This document shows, in pieces, positions 1 through 8,842 of a stretch of DNA of 64,000 bases. The first letter of the stretch is position 1. Each line of letters opens with the position of its first letter. The notes under the pieces were generated by a model. It was not told where the DNA came from, did no database searches, and saw only the letters and a list, made by a program, of their open reading frames with translations. The DNA comes from Vreelandella andesensis (lineage in GTDB: Bacteria > Pseudomonadota > Gammaproteobacteria > Pseudomonadales > Halomonadaceae), in the NCBI RefSeq assembly GCF_003989795.1, contig NZ_RZHG01000030.1:94341-158340 (forward strand), in the 5' to 3' direction. The translations under genes were made by a program, and so were the position numbers.

Positions 1-448
1 GACGTTTTTTGAAATTGCGGGAGTATTTAAGCGCTACCATGCGCCGATGTCGCGCACGGTATTTTTAGGAACGCCACCGACAGACTTTATTCGCGCTGAA
101 TCTGCCTTATTGGAAGGCATTGAGAATGGGCTAGCAGTGGCTAAGCCAGGCAATCGTACGGCAGATATTGCCATGGCGCTGGGTGCGGCGATGGATAAAT
201 ACGGCTTTGACCGTGGCGGCGCTCGCTGTGGTTATCCGATTGGTATTTCCTACCCGCCGGATTGGGGCGAGCGCACCATGAGCTTACGCCCTTCAGACGA
301 ATCCATTCTTCAGCCCGGTATGACATTTCACTTCATGCCCGGCCTTTGGGTAGACGATTGGGGGCTGGAAATTACCGAAAGCATTCTAATTACAGAGAAT
401 GGCTGTGAAACGCTGGCCAATTTTCCGCGCCAGTTGTTTGTTAAGTAG
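1..448 (+). CDS. doeA: Ectoine hydrolase DoeA, C-terminal part (5' end outside window)
   Basis: The reading frame is open from base 2 and ends with TAG at 446-448, so only about the last 148 residues are present. The visible part resembles the C-terminal half of M24 (creatinase/aminopeptidase P fold) proteins: a GYPIGISYPPDWGE segment, then a conserved Gly/Glu-rich end with LEITESILIT. DoeA opens the ectoine ring to N-acetyl-2,4-diaminobutyrate in the cytoplasm. The assignment rests mainly on the immediately following doeB and doeX, the order known from Halomonas elongata. The first ATG at 46-48 is internal, because the codons before it (reading FFEIAGVFKRYHAP) continue the family sequence. 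Confidence 0.88.
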   Translation, partial: TFFEIAGVFKRYHAPMSRTVFLGTPPTDFIRAESALLEGIENGLAVAKPGNRTADIAMALGAAMDKYGFDRGGARCGYPIGISYPPDWGERTMSLRPSDESILQPGMTFHFMPGLWVDDWGLEITESILITENGCETLANFPRQLFVK

Positions 449-475
449 CTGTTCGTACACTACAAAGGACATCCG

Positions 476-1507
476 ATGACGCTTCAACCGAACCAACTGC
501 GGCCCAGCCCTATTTCTGCCACCGTTGATTTCGACGCCGACGGCGTACAGCACGGCTTTTTAAAATTGCCGATTTCAACCGATGAGTCTGCCTGGGGCGC
601 AGTGATGATACCTATCACTGTGGTTAAAAATGGCGAAGGCCCCACGGCATTGTTAACCGGGGGCAATCATGGGGATGAATACGAAGGCATTACGTCGCTG
701 TTGAAGCTATCTTCCACACTAAAAGCGGAAGAGGTGAGTGGACGAGTGATTATTGTACCGTGCATGAATACCCCTGCGGTCATGGCGGGAAAGCGCACGT
801 CACCGATGGACAAAGGCAACTTGAATCGCAGCTTTCCAGGGGATCCAAACGGCACAGTAACGTCGCAAATCGCCGATTATTTTACCCGCGTGCTGGCCCC
901 TATTAGCGATGTAGTGCTCGACCTGCACTCTGGCGGCCGCACGCTGGATATTTTGCCGTTCGGCGCCTCCCACGTTCTAGACGACAAGTCTCAACAGCAG
1001 GCTGCGTTGGAAGGCGCTAAAGCGTTCGGTGCTCCCTACGCCATGGTGATGTTTGAGCTAGACGCAGAAAAACTGTTCGACACCGCCTGTGAGCGCCAGG
1101 GTAAGGTGTTTGTAGCTACCGAACTTGGCGGCGGTGGCACGTCCACTCCCCAAAGCATTGCGATTGCTGAGCGCGGTGTTCGCAACTTTTTGATTCATTA
1201 CGGCTTGGTGGAAGGCTCGGTGGAAATGCCTGAAGGCGGGCAGATGTACCTCGATATGCCGGATGCCAGCTGCTATGTGCAAAGCCAGCATTCAGGCGTG
1301 TTAGAGCTGTTAGTGGCGCTGGGTGACAAGGTGCAAAAAGGCCAAACGATTGCCTATATCTACGATATGACCCGCAGCGGTACCGCTCCTGTGGCTTACA
1401 AAGCGGAGCGTGACGGCATCTTGATGGCTCGCCGTGCACCATCGTTAATCAATATGGGGGACACCCTGGCGGTGATTGCCGATGTTGTTGAACGCCTGGA
1501 GGCGTAA
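476..1507 (+). CDS. doeB: N-acetyl-2,4-diaminobutyrate deacetylase DoeB
   Basis: A 343-residue member of the succinylglutamate desuccinylase/aspartoacylase (AstE/AspA, M14-like) zinc hydrolases. GGNHGDEYEG at about residues 62-71 supplies zinc ligands H65 and E68, and the LDLHSGG segment near residue 150 supplies the third. In ectoine catabolism this enzyme removes the acetyl group from N-acetyl-2,4-diaminobutyrate made by DoeA. The gene starts 27 bases after doeA and is followed 8 bases later by doeX, so the three probably form one transcript. An AAAGGA ribosome site precedes the ATG. Length and motifs fit the family and nothing is broken. Confidence 0.93.
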   Translation: MTLQPNQLRPSPISATVDFDADGVQHGFLKLPISTDESAWGAVMIPITVVKNGEGPTALLTGGNHGDEYEGITSLLKLSSTLKAEEVSGRVIIVPCMNTPAVMAGKRTSPMDKGNLNRSFPGDPNGTVTSQIADYFTRVLAPISDVVLDLHSGGRTLDILPFGASHVLDDKSQQQAALEGAKAFGAPYAMVMFELDAEKLFDTACERQGKVFVATELGGGGTSTPQSIAIAERGVRNFLIHYGLVEGSVEMPEGGQMYLDMPDASCYVQSQHSGVLELLVALGDKVQKGQTIAYIYDMTRSGTAPVAYKAERDGILMARRAPSLINMGDTLAVIADVVERLEA

Positions 1508-1515
1508 CATCCGGC

Positions 1516-1992
1516 ATGATGAAATTAGACCGTTATGATTTAAAAATTCTCGATATTCTCTCCCGGGATGGGCGCATCACTAAGTCGAAGCTGGCCGAAG
1601 CGATTAACCTTTCAGTGAGCCCTTGTTGGGAGCGAGTAAAACGTCTTGAACAAGCAGGCGTTATCGAAGGCTATACGGCGCGCATTAATGCGGATGTGTT
1701 AATGCCGCGCAACGCCGTATGGGTGCAGATCGAACTCAAACAGCACAATGCTGAAAGCTTCGCCCGCTTTGAAGCTTTGGTTATGCAAACGCCAGACGTT
1801 ACCGAATGCGTTGCTGTCGGTGGCGGTGTAGACTACCTAGTAAAGTTTGAAGTGTTATCTATCGACAGTTACCAACGATTGATCGATAGCTGGCTGGTTT
1901 CAGACGTAGGAATAGAACGTTACTTCACGTATATCGTGACTAAGTCAGTCAAACGTATCGAGCCGGATATTGGTTCGGCTGATTTTTTATGA
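1516..1992 (+). CDS. doeX: Lrp/AsnC-family regulator DoeX
   Basis: A 158-residue Lrp/AsnC regulator with an N-terminal winged helix-turn-helix (LDRYDLKILDILSRDGRITK, then SVSPCWERVKRLE) and a C-terminal RAM ligand-binding domain. Its place right after doeB matches DoeX of Halomonas, described as the local regulator of ectoine degradation that senses pathway intermediates. Two ATGs in tandem (1516 and 1519) are possible starts, only a few bases after the doeB stop, so translation is probably coupled. The 180-base gap that follows separates it from the next transcription unit and is a plausible DoeX-controlled promoter region, though no operator was recognised. Confidence 0.92.
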   Translation: MMKLDRYDLKILDILSRDGRITKSKLAEAINLSVSPCWERVKRLEQAGVIEGYTARINADVLMPRNAVWVQIELKQHNAESFARFEALVMQTPDVTECVAVGGGVDYLVKFEVLSIDSYQRLIDSWLVSDVGIERYFTYIVTKSVKRIEPDIGSADFL

Positions 1993-2172
1993 TGTTTGTT
2001 TTTGTAAATAGGATTTAATAATTTATCCAGGTGTTTGATCAACGCCAATTCAGCGTTTCGTTGGCTTAACATAAGAATCAGCACCATTCACCTACTAGCT
2101 TAGCGAAAGATAACCAACAGGTTTCATTCGCTGAGCTAAAACAGTCAGATCGCCTGACGCAGAGAGAAGCTA

Positions 2173-3042
2173 ATGTCTTACTTCACCATTGCCGGTGTTC
2201 AAATGCATGCCCTGCACCATGGCGACAATACCGAGGCCATGCGCCATCGGATCGATGCGTTAATGAACCGTTTTCCCCAGGTTCAAATGGTGCTGTTCAG
2301 CGAATTAATGCCGATGGGGGCATCTCCACTCCATGCACAAGTACTGCCCAGCGATACCGAGGCATTGTTTTGCCAATTAGCCGCGCAACACCGTATCTGG
2401 TTGATTCCTGGCTCAATGTTCGAGAAAGTCGGTGAGCTTATTTATAATACGTTGGTGGTGATCAACCCATTAGGGCAGGTCGTAACTCGCTTTCGTAAAA
2501 TGTTTCCGTTTCGCCCGTATGAAGCAGGGGTTGAAGGCGGCAGTGAATTTGTGGTCTTCGATGTGCCTACGGTAGGTCGTTTTGGCGTGTCTATCTGTTA
2601 TGACATGTGGTTCCCTGAGACGACCCGTACCTTGGCTGCCATGGGAGCTGAAGTGATTCTTCACCCCACCATGACCGACACCATTGATCGGGATATAGAG
2701 TTGTCGATTGCCCGCACCAATGCGGCAGTTAATCAGTGCTATTTCTTCGATATTAACGGCGCTGGCGCGTTAGGAAATGGCCGTTCCATCGTGGTGGGCC
2801 CATCGGGCGACGTGATTCACCAGGCGGGTATCGGCGAGGAAGTTATTCCAATCGAAATTGACCTTAATCGTGTGCGTCGTGAACGCGAAACCGGGTTACG
2901 TGGGCTAGGTCAGCCGCTTAAGAGTTTCCGTGATAGAGAGGTCGATTTTTCAATATATCGTAGTGAAAATGGATCCTCTCCTTTCCTAGACACCCTAGGG
3001 CCGCTTGCCAAACCGGTACGCAACGACCAAGAAATAATTTAG
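2173..3042 (+). CDS. Nitrilase-superfamily carbon-nitrogen hydrolase
   Basis: A 289-residue cytoplasmic protein with the complete nitrilase/amidase triad: E44 (LFSELMPMG), K109 (RKMFPF) and C142 (GVSICYDMWFPE). The family hydrolyses amides, nitriles or carbamoyl groups on small molecules; aliphatic amidase or N-carbamoyl amidohydrolase activity is possible, but the substrate cannot be read from the sequence. It is the first of four genes placed between doeX and doeC, with the ATP-grasp gene following closely, so it likely works with them on an amide- or carbamoyl-containing metabolite. Start ATG 2173 has an AGAGAAG-type ribosome site. Confidence 0.85.
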   Translation: MSYFTIAGVQMHALHHGDNTEAMRHRIDALMNRFPQVQMVLFSELMPMGASPLHAQVLPSDTEALFCQLAAQHRIWLIPGSMFEKVGELIYNTLVVINPLGQVVTRFRKMFPFRPYEAGVEGGSEFVVFDVPTVGRFGVSICYDMWFPETTRTLAAMGAEVILHPTMTDTIDRDIELSIARTNAAVNQCYFFDINGAGALGNGRSIVVGPSGDVIHQAGIGEEVIPIEIDLNRVRRERETGLRGLGQPLKSFRDREVDFSIYRSENGSSPFLDTLGPLAKPVRNDQEII

Positions 3043-3196
3043 GAGTCTACTTGGCTTGACCTATCGTCATGAGAAGAACGGATTTCGCGCCAAGTTGAAT
3101 GATCAATTCAGGCGAATATCGCGATATTTAGCGAAACTCCTAGGCAGCACTAATTCCACACAGCCTTCAGTATCTGTCATACCAGGAGCGAAAATA

Positions 3197-4669
3197 ATGA
3201 CTAAAATCACTTCCATTGCGGATGTCCGTAGACATTTTTTGAATAATAAAGAACCGGTCTACTTTATTTCTGCGACCAATTTTAATCTACTTGGTATCGG
3301 TGATTGGGTCGGTAGCTTCCGCCACATTAACTATATTGACTGCTTTGAAGGTAAGCAGCGCAATGTCTTTGTTCCGAAGCAAAAGTTTCCTCGCGATTTT
3401 GAGAGCATTGAAGATATCAATAACTACCTGCTTGAACACAAGGAAGTTATTGATTTCATTCAATCCCGCGCCAACGATGAAAGCGCGGGTGTCGCGTCGT
3501 TTTTAATGTTCGATGAGCACACTGAAGAAATCTGCAACCAGCTAGGGCTGCGAGTTGCCTTTCCGCCCGCTGAATTGCGTAAGCGGATGGATAACAAGAT
3601 TGAGACGGTTCGCATAGGTAACAAAGCAGGCGTCCCCAGTGTGCCCAACGTGCTGGCTAAGGTGGGCAGTTACCAGGAACTTATTGAAGTAAGCGAGTCG
3701 CTTGGTAACGATTTGGTGGTACAGACCGCGTTTGGCGATTCTGGTCACACCACTTTCTTTATTGCCAGTGAAGAAGACTATTACAAGCACGCCGAAGAGA
3801 TTGAAGCAGAGCCCGAAGTTAAAATCATGAAGCGCATCAACTGTCGCGGTTCGGCAATTGAAGCCTGTGCTACGCGCTGTGGTACGGTCGTTGGCCCATT
3901 GATGACGGAGCTTGTAGGCTTCAAAACATTGACGCCGTATAAAGGTGGCTGGTGCGGTAACGAAATGTTCGCTGGCGCATTTAGCCAGGAAGTGCGCGAC
4001 TTAGCGCGCGAGTATACGTTTAGATTCGGTGAAGCACTGCGCGAAGAAGGATACCGGGGATATTTCGAGCTCGATTTCCTGATCGATATGGAAACCAACG
4101 AAGTGTATTTAGGTGAGCTGAACCCGCGTGTGACCGGAGCAAGCTCCTTAACGAATGTGGCAGCGTTTGCTCACTCCGATATTCCACTGTTTCTGTTCCA
4201 CTTGTTGGAATTTTCAGACGTCGACTTTGATTTGGATATCAACGATATCAATGAGCGTTGGGCGCACCCTGAAAGTGTCGACAGCTGGAGCCAGTTGGTT
4301 ATCAAACACACTGATGAGAGTGTTGACCTGTTAACGCAGGCTCCCACGACAGGCGTCTGGCGCATGAATGAGCAAGGTGAGATTGCTTATGATCATTACA
4401 GCTATCACCCCCATGCGGCAGAAAACGAGCATGAAGCCTTTTTCTTGCGCATTAGTGGCGCAGGAGATTTCCGCTATGAAGGGGCCGATCTTGGCATTTT
4501 GATTACTCGAGGCCGGTTGATGGATGATGACTTCCAACTGAACGAGCGGGCCAAAGCTTGGATAGAGGGCATCCGCAATCAGTACACCGGACAGGCGTTG
4601 CAAGACCCCGTAGTGGAGGAAGTTGCCGTCAGCCATGCTATCGGCGGTGGCAACTTCAAAATTCTTTAA
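3197..4669 (+). CDS. ATP-grasp ligase, biotin-carboxylase-like fold
   Basis: A protein of 490 residues from ATG 3197, which has an excellent AGGAG ribosome site at 3184-3188. A TTG at 3056, with AGGAG at 3041, would add 47 basic, low-complexity residues; both starts are possible and I favour 3197. The middle resembles ATP-grasp enzymes: VVQTAFGDSGHTTFF (glycine-rich lid), YFELDFLID, then GELNPRVTGASSLT with the metal-binding E-x-N. No biotin attachment site is present. Such enzymes join a carboxylate to an amine or other nucleophile through an acyl phosphate. The gene lies just downstream of the nitrilase-family gene and ends 2 bases before the C45-like gene, so these form an operon. The substrate is unknown. 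Confidence 0.78.
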   Translation: MTKITSIADVRRHFLNNKEPVYFISATNFNLLGIGDWVGSFRHINYIDCFEGKQRNVFVPKQKFPRDFESIEDINNYLLEHKEVIDFIQSRANDESAGVASFLMFDEHTEEICNQLGLRVAFPPAELRKRMDNKIETVRIGNKAGVPSVPNVLAKVGSYQELIEVSESLGNDLVVQTAFGDSGHTTFFIASEEDYYKHAEEIEAEPEVKIMKRINCRGSAIEACATRCGTVVGPLMTELVGFKTLTPYKGGWCGNEMFAGAFSQEVRDLAREYTFRFGEALREEGYRGYFELDFLIDMETNEVYLGELNPRVTGASSLTNVAAFAHSDIPLFLFHLLEFSDVDFDLDINDINERWAHPESVDSWSQLVIKHTDESVDLLTQAPTTGVWRMNEQGEIAYDHYSYHPHAAENEHEAFFLRISGAGDFRYEGADLGILITRGRLMDDDFQLNERAKAWIEGIRNQYTGQALQDPVVEEVAVSHAIGGGNFKIL

Positions 4670-4671
4670 TT

Positions 4672-5709
4672 ATGGACAGCCAATTTGGCACAGGCCGAGC
4701 GCCTGGCGTGGAGCTAGACAAGGCCTTGACGTTTCGCACCGTGCACGAAGAGGTAGCAGGGCCAAAGTGGCAGTCATTATTCCATTACCACTGGCCTGCC
4801 TATGAGCCCTGGTACCTAGCCGAAGGCGAGCGTGAGCGTCCTTCCTACTTGGAGTGCCATAACGCTTTACGTCAGCACATGCCTGAATTGCTGGGTACCT
4901 ACCGTACGTTATGTGAATTGGCAGGCGGGGGGGATCTTTCGTCACGGTTACTAAGTTTGTATCGCCCGCCGCCGTATATTACCGGTTGCTCCCAGGCGGT
5001 GCTGGCTAGGCCGACGTCTACCGTTTTAGCACGCAACTATGACTACCCGCCTGAGTTGTGCGAAGGCACGATTATCTACACGCGCTGGAACCAGCGCCGT
5101 GTAATCGCGATGTCTGACTGCCTTTGGGGTGTGCTAGACGGAATGAATGATTCGGGGCTTGCTGTTTCTTTAGCGTTTGGTGGACGCAAGGTGGTCGGAG
5201 ACGGTTTTGGCGCGCCGATTATTCTTCGCTACATTCTCGAATTCTGCGACACCGTGCCCGAAGCAGCGGCGGTACTTGCGAGAGTGCCTACGCATATGGC
5301 TTACAACATTACTGTGGCAGATGCCTGTGGACGTTATGTAACAGCAATGATTGCGCCGGATCGGCGTGCCAGCATCAAGCGGGTGGCAGTAGCGACCAAC
5401 CATCAAAAGAAAATCGAATGGTATGCCCACGCGCTGGCTTCAGAAACCCTTATTCGTGAGCGTCAGCTCTCGATTTTGGTAGACGACGACGCCACCACTG
5501 ACGAGCGACTAATCTCGGCATTTTCCGCTCCTCCTTTGTTCCGCCACGACTATCGGCGCGGCTTAGGCACCGTGTATACCTCGGTATATCGCACCAAGGA
5601 AAAGCTTACTCAGTTTCGCTGGCCCGGTAGGGTGCTGGATTTGAACTTCGATGTGTTCCCTGAAGAGCAACTTATCGTGCGCTACGGTTCGCGCGGTATG
5701 TATGGCTGA
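4672..5709 (+). CDS. C45-family (acyl-CoA:6-APA acyltransferase-like) NTN-type protein
   Basis: A 345-residue protein resembling C45 peptidases/acyltransferases and linear-amide C-N hydrolases. The probable nucleophile is C106 in GCSQAVLAR, followed by LARNYDYPPE, the R-N-x-D signature of the choloylglycine/C45 fold, and a GMNDSGLAVS segment. About 105 residues precede the Cys, so autocatalytic cleavage to expose it is possible, as in isopenicillin N acyltransferase. ATG 4672 begins 2 bases after the ATP-grasp stop and has no good ribosome site, which points to translational coupling. An in-frame upstream extension to 4558 would overlap the previous gene and is not preferred. It probably forms or cleaves an amide bond on the same metabolite as its neighbours. 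Confidence 0.75.
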   Translation: MDSQFGTGRAPGVELDKALTFRTVHEEVAGPKWQSLFHYHWPAYEPWYLAEGERERPSYLECHNALRQHMPELLGTYRTLCELAGGGDLSSRLLSLYRPPPYITGCSQAVLARPTSTVLARNYDYPPELCEGTIIYTRWNQRRVIAMSDCLWGVLDGMNDSGLAVSLAFGGRKVVGDGFGAPIILRYILEFCDTVPEAAAVLARVPTHMAYNITVADACGRYVTAMIAPDRRASIKRVAVATNHQKKIEWYAHALASETLIRERQLSILVDDDATTDERLISAFSAPPLFRHDYRRGLGTVYTSVYRTKEKLTQFRWPGRVLDLNFDVFPEEQLIVRYGSRGMYG

Positions 5710-5800
5710 TATAACTTTTATATCTCTTATAACACTTATAACTCTGTTGCTCAGGCAAGTAATTTTTCCAGATAAATACCTATAAAGGATGGGTGTCGTC

Positions 5801-8578
5801 ATGCAAGAAAACAACCTTACCGAAACTTCCTACACCGCCCTGGGGTTTTATCACAAAATTTCCCAACTTCGTGCTGATACTTGGAACGAGCTTAAACGAG
5901 ATTTGGGGATTCTAACGCGCCTAAAGGAAGAGAGCCGCGTCAAGAACCTGATAAAAGCGGTCGACATCAAATTAACACGTTTGGAAATCATTGAAGATTA
6001 TCACGCGTTTCCCTCCAAAGAAGATTTTCGTCATTTATGGACGCTGTTCAATCGCGGTGAATATGCGCTGTTAGATAAAGTGGTAAAACGCCTGGTAAGA
6101 ACGTTAATCAGCGAGTCCTATCGCCGTCGTCATGTCGACCTATCAGAGACTGATGCCGGGGCTGAAGATATGGAAGCGCTTGATGCCCTTAACCAACTAC
6201 GCCGCGGGCATCCGGCTTCCAATAGTTCAGCACAGCCTTACTTTGAACTCTTAATTGTCGATAATCTTTCTAACCAGGAAGAAGACGTGGTGCGAGAGGC
6301 GTTTCACAATATGCGCCGCTCTGAAGATAGCTTTGTTTACGATGTAGTAACGGTAAAAAGCTTTGAAGATGCGTTGATCGCGGTACTGGTTAATCCGAAT
6401 ATCCAAGCATGTTTGATCCGCTACGAATTTCCGTATAAATCAAAGTACAATCTCAGCGCATTGCGTAATTATCTGGAAGGCCTCTCAGAAAACGAGCTGG
6501 AGCACCATAGCGAAGCAGAACGCAGTATTTTGCTCAGTTCGATGATTCATGAACTGCGCCCCGAAATTGATCAATTTCTGGTGACAAGCGGTGATGTTGA
6601 AGCAACGGCAAGCCGCGACATTAAGCATTTCAACCGTATCTTCTACCGTGAAACGGATTACATCGAGCAGCACCATACGATTTTGCGTGCCATTTATAGC
6701 CGCTATCGTACGCCGTTCTTCGATGCCCTACGTGAATACAGCAAAAAACCCACTGGGGTTTTTCATGCCATGCCTATCTCCAGGGGCAAGTCGGTAACCC
6801 GCTCTCACTGGGCCGGGCATATGATCGACTTCTACGGCATTAATATCTTTCTGGCTGAAACATCAGCAACGTCAGGGGGGCTTGATTCGCTGCTGCAACC
6901 GTTCGGGCCAATCAAAAAAGCACAAGAGTACGCCGCCAGGGCCTTTGGTGCGCGCAGTAGTTTCTTTGTTACCAATGGTACGTCCACTGCTAATAAGATT
7001 GTGGTGCAGGCGTTGATTAAGCCGCGAGACATTGTGCTGATCGACCGTGACTGCCATAAGTCACACCACTACGGCATGGTGCTGGCCGGAGCGCATGTCA
7101 GCTATCTGGATTCCTATCCGCTTGACGATTACTCCATGTACGGTGCGGTGCCGCTGCATGAAATTAAGAAAACGCTACTTTCCTATAAGCGTACTGGCCA
7201 GCTGCACAAAGTTAAAATGCTACTGCTGACTAACTGTACCTTTGACGGCATCGTTTACAACGTGCGCCGGGTAATGGAAGAGTGCTTGGCAATCAAGCCG
7301 GATCTAGTGTTTCTTTGGGATGAAGCATGGTTTGCTTTTGCTGGTTTTAACCCGACGTATCGGCCGCGTACTGCGATGAATTCAGCGCGTACGCTGAGGG
7401 ATCGTTATCGCAGCGAGAGTTATCGTGAAGAGTATGCGGCTTGGAAAGCCGAGTTTGATAAGCTCGATCCGGAAGACGACGCCACATGGCTTAACCAACG
7501 GCTAATGCCCGATCCGGATGAGGTGCGAATTCGCACTTATGCGACTCACTCTACTCATAAAACGCTGACCTCGTTGCGCCAAGGCTCAATGATTCACGTT
7601 TGGGATCAGGATTTCCGCCAGAAAGTAGAGGCTTCTTTCCATGAAGCCTACATGACGCATACCTCCACCTCGCCCAATTATCAGATTGTGGCATCGCTGG
7701 ACGTCGGTCGAATGCAGGCTGAGATGGAAGGTTTCGAGCTGGTCCATGCTCAGGTTGAGACAGCGCTTTCGCTGCGTGAGCAGCTCTACACCCACCCATT
7801 GTTGCAGAAGTATTTCCGCGTACTGAAGAACAGTGACATGGTGCCTGAAGCGTACCGAGAATCGGGTGTGGAATCGTATTACGATCCGGTAACGGGTTGG
7901 AATAAAATGGAGGAGGCCTGGGCGCGGGACGAGTTTGTTGTCGATCCTTCCCGGGTGACCATTGCCATCGGCAATACGGGCGTTGACGGTGATACCTTCA
8001 AAAATGAATATCTGATGAATAAATACGGGATTCAGATTAACAAGACGTCTCGGAATACCGTGCTGTTTATGACCAATATAGGCACCACGCGAGGCTCGAT
8101 TGCCTACTTGCTGGATGTGCTGATCAAGCTGGCTAAAGAGTTCGAGAATCGCTTGGAAGACAGTAGCCGTCCCGAGCGTAAGATCATCGAAAACCAAGTG
8201 CATTCACTGAATCATGATCTGCCGCCGTTGCCTGATTTCAGTCGCTTCCATGATGCTTTCCGGCCGAACCCCGATACAACCCAAGGCGATATTCGTTGCG
8301 CGTACTTTCTGAGCTATGACGAAGAAAATACCGAGTACCTACGCTTCGATAACGGCAAGTTGCAGGCGCAGATGCGTGATGGACGTGATGTCGTGTCGGC
8401 AAGTTTTGTCATCCCGTATCCGCCAGGATTTCCGGTGTTAGTGCCGGGGCAGGTGATTAGCGAAGAAATTTTGTATTTTCTTAAAGCGTTAGATGTCACT
8501 GAGATCCATGGTTATCGGCCGGAGCTAGGTCTTGTGGTGTTTACTGAGGAGGCCTTAATTAACCCCGCTGCGGGGTAA
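5801..8578 (+). CDS. Oversized Orn/Lys/Arg decarboxylase-like PLP enzyme
   Basis: A 925-residue protein of the Orn/Lys/Arg decarboxylase major family (aspartate-aminotransferase fold). The PLP lysine is K587 in THSTHKTL. FHAMPISRGKS and the glycine-rich FVTNGTSTANK segment belong to the PLP domain, and LWDEAWFAFAGF carries the ring-pairing Asp. The family norm is about 710-750 residues. Here roughly 330 residues precede the PLP core, including a receiver-like wing domain (YFELLIVDNL..., residues about 146-220) and an extra N-terminal helical section. Start ATG 5801 is preferred because AAAGGA lies 11 bases upstream; ATG 5789 sits directly on that site. Substrate is unknown; a basic diamino acid, perhaps 2,4-diaminobutyrate from ectoine, is inferred from context. 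Confidence 0.85.
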   Translation: MQENNLTETSYTALGFYHKISQLRADTWNELKRDLGILTRLKEESRVKNLIKAVDIKLTRLEIIEDYHAFPSKEDFRHLWTLFNRGEYALLDKVVKRLVRTLISESYRRRHVDLSETDAGAEDMEALDALNQLRRGHPASNSSAQPYFELLIVDNLSNQEEDVVREAFHNMRRSEDSFVYDVVTVKSFEDALIAVLVNPNIQACLIRYEFPYKSKYNLSALRNYLEGLSENELEHHSEAERSILLSSMIHELRPEIDQFLVTSGDVEATASRDIKHFNRIFYRETDYIEQHHTILRAIYSRYRTPFFDALREYSKKPTGVFHAMPISRGKSVTRSHWAGHMIDFYGINIFLAETSATSGGLDSLLQPFGPIKKAQEYAARAFGARSSFFVTNGTSTANKIVVQALIKPRDIVLIDRDCHKSHHYGMVLAGAHVSYLDSYPLDDYSMYGAVPLHEIKKTLLSYKRTGQLHKVKMLLLTNCTFDGIVYNVRRVMEECLAIKPDLVFLWDEAWFAFAGFNPTYRPRTAMNSARTLRDRYRSESYREEYAAWKAEFDKLDPEDDATWLNQRLMPDPDEVRIRTYATHSTHKTLTSLRQGSMIHVWDQDFRQKVEASFHEAYMTHTSTSPNYQIVASLDVGRMQAEMEGFELVHAQVETALSLREQLYTHPLLQKYFRVLKNSDMVPEAYRESGVESYYDPVTGWNKMEEAWARDEFVVDPSRVTIAIGNTGVDGDTFKNEYLMNKYGIQINKTSRNTVLFMTNIGTTRGSIAYLLDVLIKLAKEFENRLEDSSRPERKIIENQVHSLNHDLPPLPDFSRFHDAFRPNPDTTQGDIRCAYFLSYDEENTEYLRFDNGKLQAQMRDGRDVVSASFVIPYPPGFPVLVPGQVISEEILYFLKALDVTEIHGYRPELGLVVFTEEALINPAAG

Positions 8579-8626
8579 ATAGTGGCGCTGCCAAAAAAAA
8601 CCACCGTAAAGTAAGCTTTCACAAAA

Positions 8627-8652
8627 AAAGTGCCGGAATTATCCGGCGCTTT
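8627..8652. terminator. Hairpin after the decarboxylase gene, terminator-like in both directions
   Basis: An 11-base-pair stem (AAAGTGCCGGA with TCCGGCGCTTT, one G-T pair) and an ATTA loop. Read on the minus strand it is followed by a run of seven T. It lies 49 bases past the decarboxylase stop. Confidence 0.6.
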
Positions 8653-8695
8653 CAAAAACACTTCGTGCGGTATCTCCCTTACTCTGTACTCACTG

Positions 8696-8724
8696 AAACA
8701 GCGCAACCAAACGTTGCGCTGTTT
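8696..8724 (+). terminator. Second hairpin between the decarboxylase and doeC
   Basis: A perfect 12-base-pair stem (8696-8707 with 8713-8724) with loop CAAAC and a T-rich tail. With the preceding hairpin it suggests that the four-gene block and doeC are transcribed separately. Confidence 0.65.
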
Positions 8725-8842
8725 ATCTTATTTTCTGCGCAATTTTCTTATGTGTAATTGCTTATGTTCAATTGCATGTGCGCAACGGTTTGTCGCTCAC
8801 GATTGGCTTCACCGTATTTTGCTGCAACCTGGGGAGGTGCCC

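Noticed and set aside
7586..8203. 205-codon open frame on the minus strand within the decarboxylase gene
   Set aside because: It is antisense to a well-supported coding sequence, with no family signature and no ribosome site.
8630..8842. N-terminal extension of DoeC
   Set aside because: The frame is open but passes through two hairpins and does not resemble aldehyde dehydrogenases; GGGGAGG supports ATG 8843.
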